A stretch of 64,000 bases of DNA from Chitinophaga sp. LS1 (GCF_034274695.1 NZ_CP128362.1:2854501-2918500); one strand, 5' to 3'; shown: positions 52,591 to 62,713, counted from the stretch's first letter. A program made the numbers and translations. Notes: generated by a model from the letters alone, not told the origin.

Positions 52591-52622
52591 AAGGACGTAT
52601 CAGCAATGGTACGTCCTTTTTT
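52591..52622 (+). terminator. Rho-independent terminator of glutamate dehydrogenase
   Basis: Stem AAGGACGTA / TACGTCCTT, 10-nt loop, then a T6 run ending at 52622, 22 bp after the stop codon. Confidence 0.88.
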
Positions 52623-52674
52623 CTGAAAATGTTTTTCATCCCCCGTTGGTGAATTCCCTCTTTCATGAATGTTT

Positions 52675-53118
52675 TTATTGGTGCGAGGGTAGCATTTCAA
52701 TGAAATCCCAGCGGCCGGCCTGCACATTATGTTCGCAGCACCAGGTATTGATGCCGTTGGTGATCACCAGATAGGCAGCGGGCAATACCATATGATAGCG
52801 AACGATCTGCTCTAAAGTAGTCTGGCTGAGGGGAATCCCCATCTCCTTGCACTCCACGATCATCCAGGGCTGGTGATTTTTGTTGAAAACTACGATGTCA
52901 TAGCGCTTTTTCATCTCTCCCAGGTAGATCTCTTTTTCAATGCCTATCAGGGATGCCGGGTATTTAAGGGTAGCGACGAGATAATTCAGAAAGTTTTGAC
53001 GTACCCATTCTTCAGGGGTGAGGACAACGTATTTTTTCCGGAAACGGTCGAAGATCAGGTCTTTAGCGTTTTCAGTGATGATTTTGAAGTCAGGAGGGGG
53101 AAATTCGATGGTAATCAT
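52675..53118 (-). CDS. stand-alone HsdR_N-type PD-(D/E)xK nuclease-like protein
   Basis: 147 residues equal to the N-terminal nuclease domain of type I restriction HsdR subunits. The motif is visible as RYDIVVFNKNHQPWMIVECKE (split: Asp in YDIVV, then E-C-K), preceded by an upstream Glu in IEKEIYLGE. No helicase domain and no hsdM or hsdS nearby. Such single-domain proteins are common in Bacteroidetes and are not proven restriction enzymes; role unknown. Confidence 0.85.
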   Translation of the reverse strand: MITIEFPPPDFKIITENAKDLIFDRFRKKYVVLTPEEWVRQNFLNYLVATLKYPASLIGIEKEIYLGEMKKRYDIVVFNKNHQPWMIVECKEMGIPLSQTTLEQIVRYHMVLPAAYLVITNGINTWCCEHNVQAGRWDFIEMLPSHQ

Positions 53119-53150
53119 CGGGCAAAGGTAGTCTTCTCAGGAATTTTTTG

Positions 53151-53158
53151 TAAATTTG
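53151..53158 (+). promoter_or_regulatory. -7 element of the AMP nucleosidase gene
   Basis: TAAATTTG, an exact TAnnTTTG, 14 bp before the ATG at 53173. Its position also shows that the longer open frame to 52873 is not the true gene. Confidence 0.55.
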
Positions 53159-53172
53159 CATGTCAAAAGGCT

Positions 53173-53943
53173 ATGAAGACAAAAGACGAAATAGTAGCTA
53201 ATTGGCTTCCCCGCTACACCGGAGAAAAGCTGGAGAACTTTGGCTCCCACATCCTCCTCACCAACTTTAGTAATTACCTTAATTTATTTGCAGAATGGAA
53301 CAATGTCAAGATCGTTGGCAATGGCAAAGCAATGCAATGTGCCACTGCAAATGACATTACCATCATCAATTTTGGTATGGGAAGCCCTGGTGCCGCTACC
53401 ATCATGGACCTGCTGACAGCTATTTCACCCAATGCCGTATTATTCCTTGGCAAATGCGGTGGTCTGAAGAAAAAGAATAATGTTGGAGACCTGATCCTGC
53501 CTATTGCAGCTATCAGAGGTGAAGGTACCTCCAATGACTACTTCCCGCCCGAAGTTCCTGCACTGCCCTCATTTGCCCTTCAAAAGGCAATTTCCACCAC
53601 CATCCGTGAATATGGCTGCGACTACTGGACAGGTACCTGCTACAGCACCAACCGCCGTGTATGGGAACATGATGTGGAATTCAAACGCTACCTGGAAAAG
53701 ATCAGGGCAATGGCCGTGGATATGGAAACAGCCACCATCTTTTCAGTAGGTTTCTACAATAAGATCCCTACCGGTGCATTATTACTGGTTTCTGACCAAC
53801 CTATGGTTCCGGAAGGAGTGAAGACAGAAGAATCTGATAAGAAAGTGACTTCTGATTATGTGAACAATCACCTCAAGATCGGTATTGACTCGCTGAAAGC
53901 GCTGATCAATAGTCACCAGACAGTGAAGCATCTACGATTCTAA
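53173..53943 (+). CDS. amn: AMP nucleosidase
   Basis: 256 residues from ATG 53173 (MKTKDEIVANWLPRYTG). Nucleoside phosphorylase fold: NFGMGSPGAATIMDLL, LFLGKCGGLKKKN, and MAVDMETATIFSVG with the catalytic/ribose-binding Glu, SDQPMVPEG near the end. The short Bacteroidetes form lacks the N-terminal domain of Escherichia coli Amn. Splits AMP into adenine and ribose 5-phosphate; a related nucleoside phosphorylase activity is the main alternative. Confidence 0.85.
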   Translation: MKTKDEIVANWLPRYTGEKLENFGSHILLTNFSNYLNLFAEWNNVKIVGNGKAMQCATANDITIINFGMGSPGAATIMDLLTAISPNAVLFLGKCGGLKKKNNVGDLILPIAAIRGEGTSNDYFPPEVPALPSFALQKAISTTIREYGCDYWTGTCYSTNRRVWEHDVEFKRYLEKIRAMAVDMETATIFSVGFYNKIPTGALLLVSDQPMVPEGVKTEESDKKVTSDYVNNHLKIGIDSLKALINSHQTVKHLRF

Positions 53944-54002
53944 GTTCGTAAGCAGTAAGAATTTTGCGTATTATTTCGTAATATGAGCAGTATAAAGGAC
54001 TC

Positions 54003-55766
54003 ATGCTCACATCTGCCACTACGCAACAAACATTACTTTCCATCCGGAATCTAACCGTTTCCTTCGCCGGCCATCAGGCGGTGAAGGATATTTCTCTGGA
54101 TATCAGAAAAGGGGAGATTATGGGAATAGTCGGAGAATCCGGCTCCGGAAAGTCTGTGACGTCGCTGGCCCTGATGCGGCTCATTCAGTCCCCTGGACTT
54201 ATTTCAGCTGGTAGTTTATTGTACCAGGTTGACCCGGAAAAGCCCCCTGTTAATCTTCCCGATCTCTCCGAAAGTGAGATGCGCAAATGGAGAGGCAATG
54301 AAATCGCAATGATCTTTCAGGAGCCGATGACGGCACTGAACCCGTTACATACCTGTGGTGCACAGGTTATGGAAGTGCTCCGTCTGCATAAGAAAGTCTC
54401 TGCCAGTGAGGCAAGGGAGCAAACATTAGCTTTATTCAGGCAGGTGCGCCTACCAGATCCGGAGAAGATCCTGCACCGTTATCCACATCAGTTGTCCGGC
54501 GGTCAGAAACAACGAGTCATGATTGCCATGGCCATCAGCTGTCAACCCCGCCTGCTGATAGCTGATGAACCGACTACAGCCCTGGACGTTACCGTACAAA
54601 AGACTATTCTCGCCCTGTTAAAGGAACTGCAACAGCAAACAGGTATGAGCGTGGTGTTTATCACCCATGACCTGGGTGTGATTGCAGAAATCGCTGACAG
54701 GGTCGCGGTGATGTACAAAGGGCAGATTGTAGAGCAGGGCAGTGTACAGGAGATATTCACACATCCACAACATCCTTATACCAAGGGCCTGCTGGCCTGC
54801 CGCCCTCCACTGGATAAAAGATTATACAGACTGCCGGTGACCCACGACTTTATGGAAGTGGACACTGCCGGTCAGATTCAGGAAAAAGGCCAGGCCGTAC
54901 AATCGCTGGTACAAAGCCTCGAAATTCCTGCTGAAAAGATAATTCTCAGAGAACAGTACATTGCACAGCAACCTCCATTGTTGGAGGTAAAGGACCTGCA
55001 TACCTGGTTTCCTGCCTCCCGCAATATATTCGGAAAGGTCCTGAGCTGGACCAAAGCCGTGAATGGGGTGAGCTTTACAGTCAAAGAAGGTGAAACAATG
55101 GGGTTGGTAGGGGAGTCAGGATGTGGAAAGACGACCCTTGGTCGTACCTTGCTACGACTCACGCCTCCCACTGGCGGAAGCATATTATATAAAGGGAAAG
55201 ACCTTTGCCAGTTGCCGGCTTCAGAGATGCGGGACCTCCGCAAAGAGCTGCAAATCATATTTCAGGATCCTTACTCGTCCCTGAATCCACGTCTGACCGT
55301 AGGTCAGGCCATTCTGGAACCGTTGCAGGTACACGGATTATATGCTAATGATCAGCAGCGTAAAGAAAAGGTACAGGAATTGCTGGATAAAGTAAATCTG
55401 TTGCCGGAGCATTATTACCGTTATCCACATGAGTTTTCGGGTGGGCAGCGGCAGCGGATAGTCATCGCCCGTGCGTTGGCGTTACAACCTTCATTTATCA
55501 TTTGCGATGAGTCGGTTGCCGCCCTGGACGTAAGTATACAGGCGCAGGTATTGAATCTGCTGATGCGCTTACGGGAAGAGTTTGGATTTACGTATATATT
55601 CATATCGCACGATCTATCGGTAGTGCGTTTTATCAGTGACAGAATGATTGTCATGAACAAGGGGAGGATAGAGGAAGCCGGCTTGGCCGATCAGGTCTAT
55701 GAACATCCACAGAGTGCATATACAAAGCAGCTCATTAGTTCTATTCCTAAAAACATTTATGCGTAA
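54003..55766 (+). CDS. peptide ABC transporter ATPase, fused DppD-DppF type (YejF-like)
   Basis: 587 residues, two complete ABC ATPase domains in tandem. First: Walker [12 protein letters not shown] (about 42-52), signature LSGGQKQR, Walker B LLIADEPT. Second: Walker [13 protein letters not shown] (about 367), signature FSGGQRQR, Walker B-like [12 protein letters not shown]. Each ends with the oligopeptide-family C-terminal region ([12 protein letters not shown]). No permease or binding protein gene is adjacent, so its partners must be encoded elsewhere. Confidence 0.93.
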   Translation: MLTSATTQQTLLSIRNLTVSFAGHQAVKDISLDIRKGEIMGIVGESGSGKSVTSLALMRLIQSPGLISAGSLLYQVDPEKPPVNLPDLSESEMRKWRGNEIAMIFQEPMTALNPLHTCGAQVMEVLRLHKKVSASEAREQTLALFRQVRLPDPEKILHRYPHQLSGGQKQRVMIAMAISCQPRLLIADEPTTALDVTVQKTILALLKELQQQTGMSVVFITHDLGVIAEIADRVAVMYKGQIVEQGSVQEIFTHPQHPYTKGLLACRPPLDKRLYRLPVTHDFMEVDTAGQIQEKGQAVQSLVQSLEIPAEKIILREQYIAQQPPLLEVKDLHTWFPASRNIFGKVLSWTKAVNGVSFTVKEGETMGLVGESGCGKTTLGRTLLRLTPPTGGSILYKGKDLCQLPASEMRDLRKELQIIFQDPYSSLNPRLTVGQAILEPLQVHGLYANDQQRKEKVQELLDKVNLLPEHYYRYPHEFSGGQRQRIVIARALALQPSFIICDESVAALDVSIQAQVLNLLMRLREEFGFTYIFISHDLSVVRFISDRMIVMNKGRIEEAGLADQVYEHPQSAYTKQLISSIPKNIYA

Positions 55767-55798
55767 TTAATTGTTTTATAAATAGCAAATAATCATTT

Positions 55799-55829
55799 TT
55801 TGATAGATGGTATATTATCAATACCTTTG
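55799..55829 (+). promoter_or_regulatory. promoter of queA
   Basis: TTTG at 55799-55802 and TACCTTTG at 55822-55829 with a 19-bp spacer, a full match to the Bacteroidetes consensus. Leader to the ATG at 55858 would be about 20 nt. Confidence 0.75.
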
Positions 55830-55857
55830 CAACCTTTAAATTTATTCATACCGTAAT

Positions 55858-56907
55858 ATGAAACTATCACAGTTTAGGTTTGATCTTCCTTTAAATCTGA
55901 TCGCACAGCACCCTTCCAAGACAAGAGATGAAGCACGTTTGATGGTGGTAAATCGTGCCACCGGCAAAATCGAGCACAAGGTATTCAAGGATATCCTGAA
56001 TTATTTCAATGACAAGGATGTAATGATGGTAAACAACACGAAAGTGTTCCCTGCCCGTCTTTATGGCCGTAAAGAGAAAACAGGTGCCAAGATTGAAGTA
56101 TTCCTGTTGCGCGAACTGAACAAGCAGAATCGTTTGTGGGATGTGATTGTGGATCCTGCCCGTAAGATCAGGGTTGGTAACAAGTTGTATTTTGGAGATG
56201 ATGAGTCGCTGGTAGCGGAAGTAATTGACAACACTACTTCCCGTGGCCGTACAATCCGTTTCCTGTTCGAAGGTAATGATGAAGAGTTTAAGCAAGTGCT
56301 GGACACCCTGGGTGAAACGCCACTGCCTAAGTACATCAAGCGTAAACCTGAAGATGAGGACAAGGAGCGTTATCAGACTGTGTATGCCAAGTACGAAGGT
56401 GCAGTAGCTGCGCCAACTGCTGGTTTGCACTTCAGCCGTGAGCTGATCAAGCGTCTTGAGATCAAAGGTATTAAGTTTGCAGAGGTAACTCTTCACACTG
56501 GTTTAGGTACTTTCCGTCCTATCGAAGTAGAAGATCTGAGCAAGCACAAGATGGATGCAGAGTATTTCAACATTGATGAATACGCTGTGAAGATTGTGAA
56601 CAAGGCGAAAGAAGAAAATCGTAAAGTATGTGCGATCGGTACTACAACTGTAAGGGCTGTAGAATCTTCCGTGACTGCGCAGAACATGCTGAAAGCAGCA
56701 GAAGGATGGACTAACACATTCATTCATCCTCCTTATGATTTCGCTATCCCTAATGCTTTGGTAACTAACTTCCACCTGCCTAAGACAAGTCTGCTGATCA
56801 TGGTGTGTGCGTTTGCTGGTTATGACCTGGTGATGGAAGCTTACCAACAGGCTATCAAGGAGAAATACCGTTTCTTCAGCTATGGCGATGCTATGCTGAT
56901 CCTCTAA
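55858..56907 (+). CDS. queA: S-adenosylmethionine:tRNA ribosyltransferase-isomerase
   Basis: 349 residues. Adds the cyclopentenediol precursor to 7-aminomethyl-7-deazaguanine at the tRNA wobble position (queuosine pathway). Motifs: [73 protein letters not shown]. Has its own promoter and a following hairpin. Confidence 0.97.
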   Translation: MKLSQFRFDLPLNLIAQHPSKTRDEARLMVVNRATGKIEHKVFKDILNYFNDKDVMMVNNTKVFPARLYGRKEKTGAKIEVFLLRELNKQNRLWDVIVDPARKIRVGNKLYFGDDESLVAEVIDNTTSRGRTIRFLFEGNDEEFKQVLDTLGETPLPKYIKRKPEDEDKERYQTVYAKYEGAVAAPTAGLHFSRELIKRLEIKGIKFAEVTLHTGLGTFRPIEVEDLSKHKMDAEYFNIDEYAVKIVNKAKEENRKVCAIGTTTVRAVESSVTAQNMLKAAEGWTNTFIHPPYDFAIPNALVTNFHLPKTSLLIMVCAFAGYDLVMEAYQQAIKEKYRFFSYGDAMLIL

Positions 56908-56933
56908 TAAACGAAACAGATTCTCAATTATTT

Positions 56934-56971
56934 ATTGCGAATGGTGCTGCTTAGGCAGAATCATTCGCAAT
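56934..56971 (+). terminator. hairpin between queA and ispD
   Basis: 10-bp arms ATTGCGAATG / CATTCGCAAT enclose a smaller CTGC/GCAG stem (56947-56958). Followed by TTAATTT, a weak U-tract. Likely a terminator for queA, 14 bp before the ispD start. Confidence 0.55.
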
Positions 56972-56984
56972 TTAATTTCAGCTC

Positions 56985-57656
56985 GTGGAACAACGAAAGA
57001 AAGTAGCCATCATTGTAGCCGGAGGTTCCGGTACCCGCATGGGGAGTGCCGTTCCGAAACAGTTTTTGGAACTGGCCGGAAAGCCGGTATTATGGCATAC
57101 CGTCAATGCTTTTGTGCAGGCATATGCTGATATGGAAATCGTATTGGTATTGCCGGAGGCCCATTTCAGTTATGTGGCTGAATGGATAGGCGATTTTAAG
57201 CAGGTGATGTTGGTGAAAGGTGGAGAAACCCGTTTCAATTCTGTACTCAACGGGTTGAAGATGGTGCAGGAACCGGCAGTGATTTTTGTACACGATGGTG
57301 TAAGGCCGCTGGTTAGCAGCGCATTAATTCACCGTTGTTATGAAGGAGCAGTAGCGCAGGGGAGTGCCATTCCTGTGATTGAAATGAAAGATAGTATCCG
57401 CGAGTTGGTAGGGGATGGTAACAGGGCGGTAGACAGGGAGCAATATAAGATTATACAGACCCCGCAGACATTCCTCTCGGAGTGGATCCTACCCGCATTT
57501 GAGCAACCTTTTGATCCGTTATTCACAGATGAAGCAACGGTAGTAGAGCGCCAGGGCCGCCAGGTACAGTTAGTACCCGGCGACGAAGCGAATATAAAGA
57601 TCACCCGTCCGCTGGATCTGACGATCGCGGAGGCCTTATTAGGTACAAGAAATTAA
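56985..57656 (+). CDS. ispD: 2-C-methyl-D-erythritol 4-phosphate cytidylyltransferase
   Basis: 223 residues with a GTG start at 56985. Third step of the MEP isoprenoid pathway. Nucleotide-binding AGGSGTRMGSAVPKQFLEL, VHDGVRPLVS, QTPQTF, FTDEATVVE and the C-terminal NIKITRPLDL. The last 4 bp overlap the convergent oxidoreductase gene. Confidence 0.95.
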   Translation: MEQRKKVAIIVAGGSGTRMGSAVPKQFLELAGKPVLWHTVNAFVQAYADMEIVLVLPEAHFSYVAEWIGDFKQVMLVKGGETRFNSVLNGLKMVQEPAVIFVHDGVRPLVSSALIHRCYEGAVAQGSAIPVIEMKDSIRELVGDGNRAVDREQYKIIQTPQTFLSEWILPAFEQPFDPLFTDEATVVERQGRQVQLVPGDEANIKITRPLDLTIAEALLGTRN

Positions 57657-58630
57657 GCTTCTGAAGATAATCCCTTATTGATTTTAGCAAGGATCTGATG
57701 TGCTACTTCCATAGCCTGCAGACCATCAATTGCATTCACCGGTACAGGTTTATTCAGGAGGATAGCATCTCTGAACAGTTCCAGCTCCATTCTGATCGCG
57801 TTCACCTGTTTGATTTCAGGATTATCGATAGCGATGGTTTTTTTACCGCTGTTGGTATCTATATCCAATGTGAATAATCCTTCATCTTCTGGTGTTTTCA
57901 GCTTGATGATTTCAGTCTTCTTGTCCAGGAAGTCGATGCCGATGTAAGCATCTTTCTGGAAGAGGCGCATTTTGCGCATCTTTTTCAGAGAGATACGGCT
58001 GGATGTCAGGTTGGCTACACAGCCGTTATGGAATTCAATGCGAACGTTGGCTATATCAGGTGTATCGCTCATCACAGCGACGCCACTGGCAGAGATACGG
58101 TTCACGGTAGACTTTACGATACTGAGCACGATGTCGATATCATGGATCATCAGGTCCAAAATTACGCTTACGTCGGTACCACGTGGATTAAATTCAGCCA
58201 GGCGATGTACTTCGATGAACATGGGGTTGAGTGCATGTCCTTTCAGTGCAAGGAAAGCCGGGTTGAAACGTTCCACATGACCTACCTGGAATTTGATATT
58301 AGCTTCTTCCACCAGTTTTACCAGTGTTTTAGCTTCTTCCATGGTATTAGTCATCGGCTTTTCCACGAAAATGTGCTTTCCGTTGCGGATAGCGCTTTCA
58401 CATAACTTGAAGTGCTGGGTGGTAGGAGCGATGATATCGATGGCATCAGAAGCCTGTATCAGTTCTTCCGCGGTCGAGAATCTCGGAATCTGGTATTGCT
58501 GTGCTACACTGGCGGCATTGCTATCACTTGGATCAAAAAAGCCGACTACTTCTACGTCTTTTATGGTGGCCCATTGAGAAAGATGGATCTTACCCAGGTG
58601 CCCCACACCAAAGATTCCTATTTTGAGCAT
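57653..58630 (-). CDS. Gfo/Idh/MocA-family oxidoreductase
   Basis: 325 residues. N-terminal Rossmann fold GIFGVGHLGKIHL, then HIFVEKPMTNTMEEAK carrying the EKP motif, and a C-terminal alpha/beta domain (HDIDIVLSIVKS is the usual D-x-x-H-like substrate segment). NAD(P)-dependent sugar or inositol dehydrogenase of unknown substrate. A TACATTCG -7-like element lies at 58664-58657 on the minus strand. Confidence 0.9.
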   Translation of the reverse strand: MLKIGIFGVGHLGKIHLSQWATIKDVEVVGFFDPSDSNAASVAQQYQIPRFSTAEELIQASDAIDIIAPTTQHFKLCESAIRNGKHIFVEKPMTNTMEEAKTLVKLVEEANIKFQVGHVERFNPAFLALKGHALNPMFIEVHRLAEFNPRGTDVSVILDLMIHDIDIVLSIVKSTVNRISASGVAVMSDTPDIANVRIEFHNGCVANLTSSRISLKKMRKMRLFQKDAYIGIDFLDKKTEIIKLKTPEDEGLFTLDIDTNSGKKTIAIDNPEIKQVNAIRMELELFRDAILLNKPVPVNAIDGLQAMEVAHQILAKINKGLSSEA

Positions 58631-58717
58631 ATTATTCTTTGAAAATAAAATAATTGCGAATGTAAGGAAAAGACGGTGTTATATCCAAATGTTATATTAT
58701 ATATGTGAATGTTGCAA

Positions 58718-59515
58718 TTATACCATGGCAATCCTCATTCCGGAGAAGCCCAATGGAGAGTTGTTTTCTCTGATTAGCCTGCTCCTTACTGGTTGCTTTT
58801 TTTCTTCATCCATCAGGCCTTCTTCATTCAGGCTGTAGTACCCTGCCTGTGATACGATGATATGATCCAGCACCATTATATCCAAAATGCTGGCAGCCTG
58901 TACGACCTTTCGTGTAAAAAGAATATCGGCCTGACTGGGACTCAGATTGCCTGAAGGATGGTTATGGCAAAGAATAATAGAGGTAGCTCCCAGTTCCAGT
59001 GCCTCTCTCAGAATCACTCTCACATCGGCAGGTGCAGAAGAAATACCTCCAATGCTCACGCAACAATCCTTGATCACCGTATTCGCAAAATTTAAATACA
59101 GTACATGTACCCGCTCATTGGAGCAATCTCCCAGAATAGGTTTAAAATATAAAGCCGCTTCCTGCCCGTTTCTGATTTTGGTTTTTGGCAGCATGAATCC
59201 GGCCTGCCTTCGGCGCCCGAGCTCCAAAGCAGCTATTATTCTGGCTGCTTTAGCTTCGCCAATACCCCTCAGTTTCTTCAGTTGATTGACATTTAGCTTC
59301 CCTAATTCCTGTAAATTATTGGATGATTTGTGAAGTATTTCCTGTGCCAGCAACAATGCGGATTTGTGCTTATGGCCTGTATTTAATAATAAAGCGAGCA
59401 ATTCTGCATCACTCAATGTTCCTGTCCCTTTTATGATTAACTTGTGTCTTGGTTGGTCATCTGTGTGCCAATCTTTGATTGACACATGCCCGGCTAACGA
59501 ATCAATGGTATCCAT
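58718..59515 (-). CDS. radC: RadC-family JAB/MPN protein
   Basis: 265 residues. N-terminal helix-hairpin-helix region (LGKLNVNQLKKLRGIGEAKA) and C-terminal JAMM metalloprotease-like domain with the full motif HNHPSGNLSPSQAD (His-x-His...Asp). Named for DNA repair, though that role has been questioned. The C-terminus has about 20 extra residues after SLNEEGLMD. Confidence 0.93.
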   Translation of the reverse strand: MDTIDSLAGHVSIKDWHTDDQPRHKLIIKGTGTLSDAELLALLLNTGHKHKSALLLAQEILHKSSNNLQELGKLNVNQLKKLRGIGEAKAARIIAALELGRRRQAGFMLPKTKIRNGQEAALYFKPILGDCSNERVHVLYLNFANTVIKDCCVSIGGISSAPADVRVILREALELGATSIILCHNHPSGNLSPSQADILFTRKVVQAASILDIMVLDHIIVSQAGYYSLNEEGLMDEEKKQPVRSRLIRENNSPLGFSGMRIAMV

Positions 59516-59707
59516 TCTTTCTATGCTTTACCAAAAGTTACATCTTTTCCCCCGGGCTTTCAATTTTTTTTAAATTAGCACTACAATCCACAGCAAAGAG
59601 TAGGTAACTTCTTAATAATAAGAGTTTTACTTATTCGAAATAAAGCAAAGTCGTGTGTATGGCCCTGTAGTCACCAAAAAATAAAAAAATTCATACTCCA
59701 AATATCA

Positions 59708-59715
59708 TAGTTTTG
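59708..59715 (+). promoter_or_regulatory. -7 element of prs
   Basis: TAGTTTTG fits TAnnTTTG, 20 bp upstream of the prs ATG. A -33 match is not evident in the A-rich sequence before it. Confidence 0.55.
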
Positions 59716-59735
59716 CAACCTCTTTTTTATAGTTC

Positions 59736-60680
59736 ATGCAACCATCAGTAAAAATATTCACAGGGAACAGCAATCCCGCGCTGGCAGAGAAAATCGCCAG
59801 CCGCTACGGCAACGGGTTAGGCAAATTGACAATTCAGAAGTTCAGTGACGGAGAATTCCAGCCGATTTATATGGAAAGTATCCGCGGTGATTATGTTTTT
59901 CTCGTGCAGAGCACTAATTCTCCATCGGACAACCTGATGGAGTTATTAATGATGATCGACGCAGCCAAAAGGGCTTCTGCCGGTTATATCACCGCAGTAA
60001 TTCCGTATTTTGGCTTCGCCCGGCAGGACAGAAAGGACAAACCAAGGGTAGCCATCGCCTCTAAGCTGGTAGCGAATCTGCTCACGTCGGCAGGCGCTAA
60101 CAGGGTGATTACCATGGATTTGCACGCTCCTCAGATCCAGGGATTCTTCGATATCCCGGTAGACCACCTGGATAGTTCGGCAATTTTCATACCGTACATT
60201 GAGAATTTGAAGCTGGAAAATCTTACCTTTGCGTCCCCTGATGTGGGAAGCACTAACAGGGTAAGGGAAGTAGCAGCCTACTTCAACGCGGAAATGGTGA
60301 TCTGCGATAAGCACCGTAAACGTGCGAATGAGATCGCTTCCATGGTTGTAATAGGTGATGTAAAAGACAAGGACATCGTGCTGATCGATGACATCTGCGA
60401 TACTGCAGGTACCCTTACCAAAGCAGCTAACCTACTGATAGAAAAAGGAGCAAAGAGTGTTCGTGCATTTTGTACACACCCTGTGCTTAGCGGGAAGGCT
60501 TACGAAAACATTGAGAATTCTGTATTGGAAGAGTTCGTTATCTGCGATACCATTCCATTGAAACAGCAATCTTCAAAGATCAAGGTGATCAGTGTTGCTG
60601 ATCTCTTTGCAGTAGCCATCAGGAACATGCATGAGAACAAGTCTATCACAAACTTGTTCGTGCATAGCCACCGCCGCTAG
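59736..60680 (+). CDS. prs: ribose-phosphate pyrophosphokinase
   Basis: 314 residues. Makes PRPP from ribose 5-phosphate and ATP. Motifs: FSDGEFQPIYMESIRG, YFGFARQDRKDKPR, MDLHAPQIQGFFDIPVDHL, and the PRPP-binding loop VLIDDICDTAGTL. Followed after 41 bp by rplY, a widely conserved pairing. Confidence 0.98.
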   Translation: MQPSVKIFTGNSNPALAEKIASRYGNGLGKLTIQKFSDGEFQPIYMESIRGDYVFLVQSTNSPSDNLMELLMMIDAAKRASAGYITAVIPYFGFARQDRKDKPRVAIASKLVANLLTSAGANRVITMDLHAPQIQGFFDIPVDHLDSSAIFIPYIENLKLENLTFASPDVGSTNRVREVAAYFNAEMVICDKHRKRANEIASMVVIGDVKDKDIVLIDDICDTAGTLTKAANLLIEKGAKSVRAFCTHPVLSGKAYENIENSVLEEFVICDTIPLKQQSSKIKVISVADLFAVAIRNMHENKSITNLFVHSHRR

Positions 60681-60721
60681 TAGCAACAAGCTTATTTATA
60701 ACAATTATAAATGTTTAATCA

Positions 60722-61312
60722 ATGAAAACGATAACAATCGAAGGACAACTCAGAAGCGAATATGGCAAAAAAGCCACCCGCCAGGTACGTTCTGAGGGAC
60801 AAGTGCCTTGTGTTATTTACGGGGGTGCTGAAACCGTGAGCTTTTCTGCTCCGGCTGTTGCTTTCAAAACGCTTGTTTACACTTCTGAATTTCAGCTCGC
60901 TGAAATCAAATTAGGTGCTAAAACTTACAGATGTGTACTGAAAGATCTGCAGTTCGATACCGTAACTGACGAGCTGTCACACATCGACTTCCTGGAACTG
61001 GTTGAAGATAAGCCAGTAGCGGTAAGCCTGCCAATCAAGATCGTAGGTCAGTCCGAAGGTGTTAAAGCCGGTGGTAAACTGGTTGTAAAGATCAAGGCAC
61101 TGAAAGTTAAGGCGCTGCCTAAGTACCTGCGTGAGAATATCGAAGTAAACATCGATAACCTGGAACTGAATGGTAACATCCGCGTAGAAGACGTAGTAGC
61201 TGAAAACATCGAGATCACTAACTCTCCTCGTATTCCTATCGCTTCCGTAGTAATGACCCGTCAGTTACGTCAGGAAGAGGCTGCTAACGAAAAAGACGCC
61301 AAGAAGAAATAA
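60722..61312 (+). CDS. rplY: 50S ribosomal protein L25 (Ctc/TL5 type)
   Basis: 196 residues: N-terminal L25 domain (about 1-90; RSEYGKKATRQVRSEGQVPC) binding 5S rRNA and the C-terminal TL5/Ctc beta domain (about 98-180), with a charged tail of glutamates and lysines. Same-strand with prs and probably co-transcribed. Terminator follows. Confidence 0.96.
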   Translation: MKTITIEGQLRSEYGKKATRQVRSEGQVPCVIYGGAETVSFSAPAVAFKTLVYTSEFQLAEIKLGAKTYRCVLKDLQFDTVTDELSHIDFLELVEDKPVAVSLPIKIVGQSEGVKAGGKLVVKIKALKVKALPKYLRENIEVNIDNLELNGNIRVEDVVAENIEITNSPRIPIASVVMTRQLRQEEAANEKDAKKK

Positions 61313-61334
61313 TTTTCTTTATAGATATTTTTCC

Positions 61335-61379
61335 AAAAAGTCCCGTCCTGGTTCGTCCGGGATGGGACTTTTTTTATTT
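61335..61379 (+). terminator. Rho-independent terminator of prs-rplY
   Basis: About 15-bp stem AAAAAGTCCCGTCCT / GGGATGGGACTTTTT with two G-U pairs and a T tail, 22 bp after rplY. Confidence 0.9.
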
Positions 61380-61456
61380 TTACGCCGTGGTTTGCAAAAC
61401 TTCCGTATATATGGTGGATGGCGCCACGAGTTCGTGTTTATTAAATTAGTCGACAG

Positions 61457-62038
61457 ATGAAATACCTGATAGTAGGGCTTGGGAATATAGGCGCAGAATA
61501 TGAGCATACCCGCCATAATATTGGATTCGATATCGCAGATACCTTTGTTGCAAAGCACGGAGCTACCTACAAAAGCGAACGCCTGGCGGATGTGGCAGAA
61601 GTGAAATGGAAAGGGCGTACCCTTATTGTAATAAAGCCTACCACCTACATGAACCTGAGTGGCAAAGCCGTAAAATACTGGATGGACAAGGAGAAAGTGC
61701 CATTGGAAAATATTTTTGTGCTGGTAGACGATCTGGCCCTGCCGGTAGAAGTGCTGCGTATCCGCCCTGGTGGTAGTGATGCGGGACAAAACGGGCTTAA
61801 GAATATACAGGAGCTACTGGGTACAAATCAGTATCCACGGTTGAGATTCGGTATTGGTAATGACTATCCTAAAGGCAGACAGGTTGATTTTGTATTGGGC
61901 AAATGGCCTAAAGATGAAATGGTAATAGTGCAGTGGAAATTGGAAAAATGCGTGGAAATCATTGAAGGATTTGTATCTATAGGTTTGGAACGCACGATGA
62001 ACAAGTATAATAACCTTAAATATTCACCTGGAAACTAA
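61457..62038 (+). CDS. pth: peptidyl-tRNA hydrolase
   Basis: 193 residues. Recycles peptidyl-tRNA. Catalytic His in GAEYEHTRHNIGFD (about residue 18-22), KPTTYMNLSGKAV, VDDLALPVEVLRIRPGGSDAGQNGLKNI. Follows the rplY terminator; the prs-rplY-pth order is conserved in many bacteria. Confidence 0.97.
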   Translation: MKYLIVGLGNIGAEYEHTRHNIGFDIADTFVAKHGATYKSERLADVAEVKWKGRTLIVIKPTTYMNLSGKAVKYWMDKEKVPLENIFVLVDDLALPVEVLRIRPGGSDAGQNGLKNIQELLGTNQYPRLRFGIGNDYPKGRQVDFVLGKWPKDEMVIVQWKLEKCVEIIEGFVSIGLERTMNKYNNLKYSPGN

Positions 62039-62082
62039 ATTTATAAATCCATTCATTTAACCTTAATTAAAGATTAACCGTC

Positions 62083-62694
62083 ATGAAAATTATATGCGTT
62101 GGAAGAAACTATGCCGATCATGCAAAGGAATTGAAAAATGAGGTACCGACAGAACCTGTGATTTTCATGAAGCCTAAGAATGCATTGCTGCAGAACAACC
62201 ATCCATTTTACTATCCAGAGTTTACCGACAACCTCCATTATGAATGTGAACTGGTGCTGAGAATATGCAAAAACGGAAAGCATATTCAGGAAAAATTTGC
62301 AGATAAATACTATGACCAGATTGGGATTGGTATTGATTTCACTGCCCGTGATCTGCAGGATAAGCAAAAGCAGAAAGGATTACCGTGGGAGATTGCAAAG
62401 GCGTTTGATAATTCGGCTGTGGTAGGGCAGTTTATCCCCATTACCCCTGAGTTGGATAAAAAAGATATTAATTTCTGTTTGTATAAAAATAAAGAACTGG
62501 TGCAGCAGGGGAATACGAAAGACCTGTTGTTTTCATTTGATTTTCTGGTGGCTTATATTTCTAAATTCTTTACGCTGAATATCGGGGATCTGGTATTTAC
62601 AGGTACGCCGGCTGGGGTAGGTCCTGTAGAGATAGGGGATACGCTGGAAGCGTTTATTGAAAATGACAGTTTGCTGGAGTTTGTAGTGAAATAA
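62083..62694 (+). CDS. fumarylacetoacetate hydrolase-family protein
   Basis: 203 residues, single FAH domain. GRNYADHAKELKN at the start, EPVIFMKPKNALL, metal-binding Glu pair in HYECELVL, later GIGIDFTARDLQ and TPAGVGPVEIGD. Similar small members are acylpyruvases or oxaloacetate decarboxylases; substrate not assigned. Starts 44 bp after pth; strong terminator follows. Confidence 0.92.
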   Translation: MKIICVGRNYADHAKELKNEVPTEPVIFMKPKNALLQNNHPFYYPEFTDNLHYECELVLRICKNGKHIQEKFADKYYDQIGIGIDFTARDLQDKQKQKGLPWEIAKAFDNSAVVGQFIPITPELDKKDINFCLYKNKELVQQGNTKDLLFSFDFLVAYISKFFTLNIGDLVFTGTPAGVGPVEIGDTLEAFIENDSLLEFVVK

Positions 62695-62713
62695 GTTTTG
62701 ATGATTATAAATG

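Noticed and set aside
52873-53172. 100-codon N-terminal extension of the AMP nucleosidase frame
   Set aside because: Antisense to the HsdR_N-type gene and upstream of the TAAATTTG promoter element; the family start matches ATG 53173.
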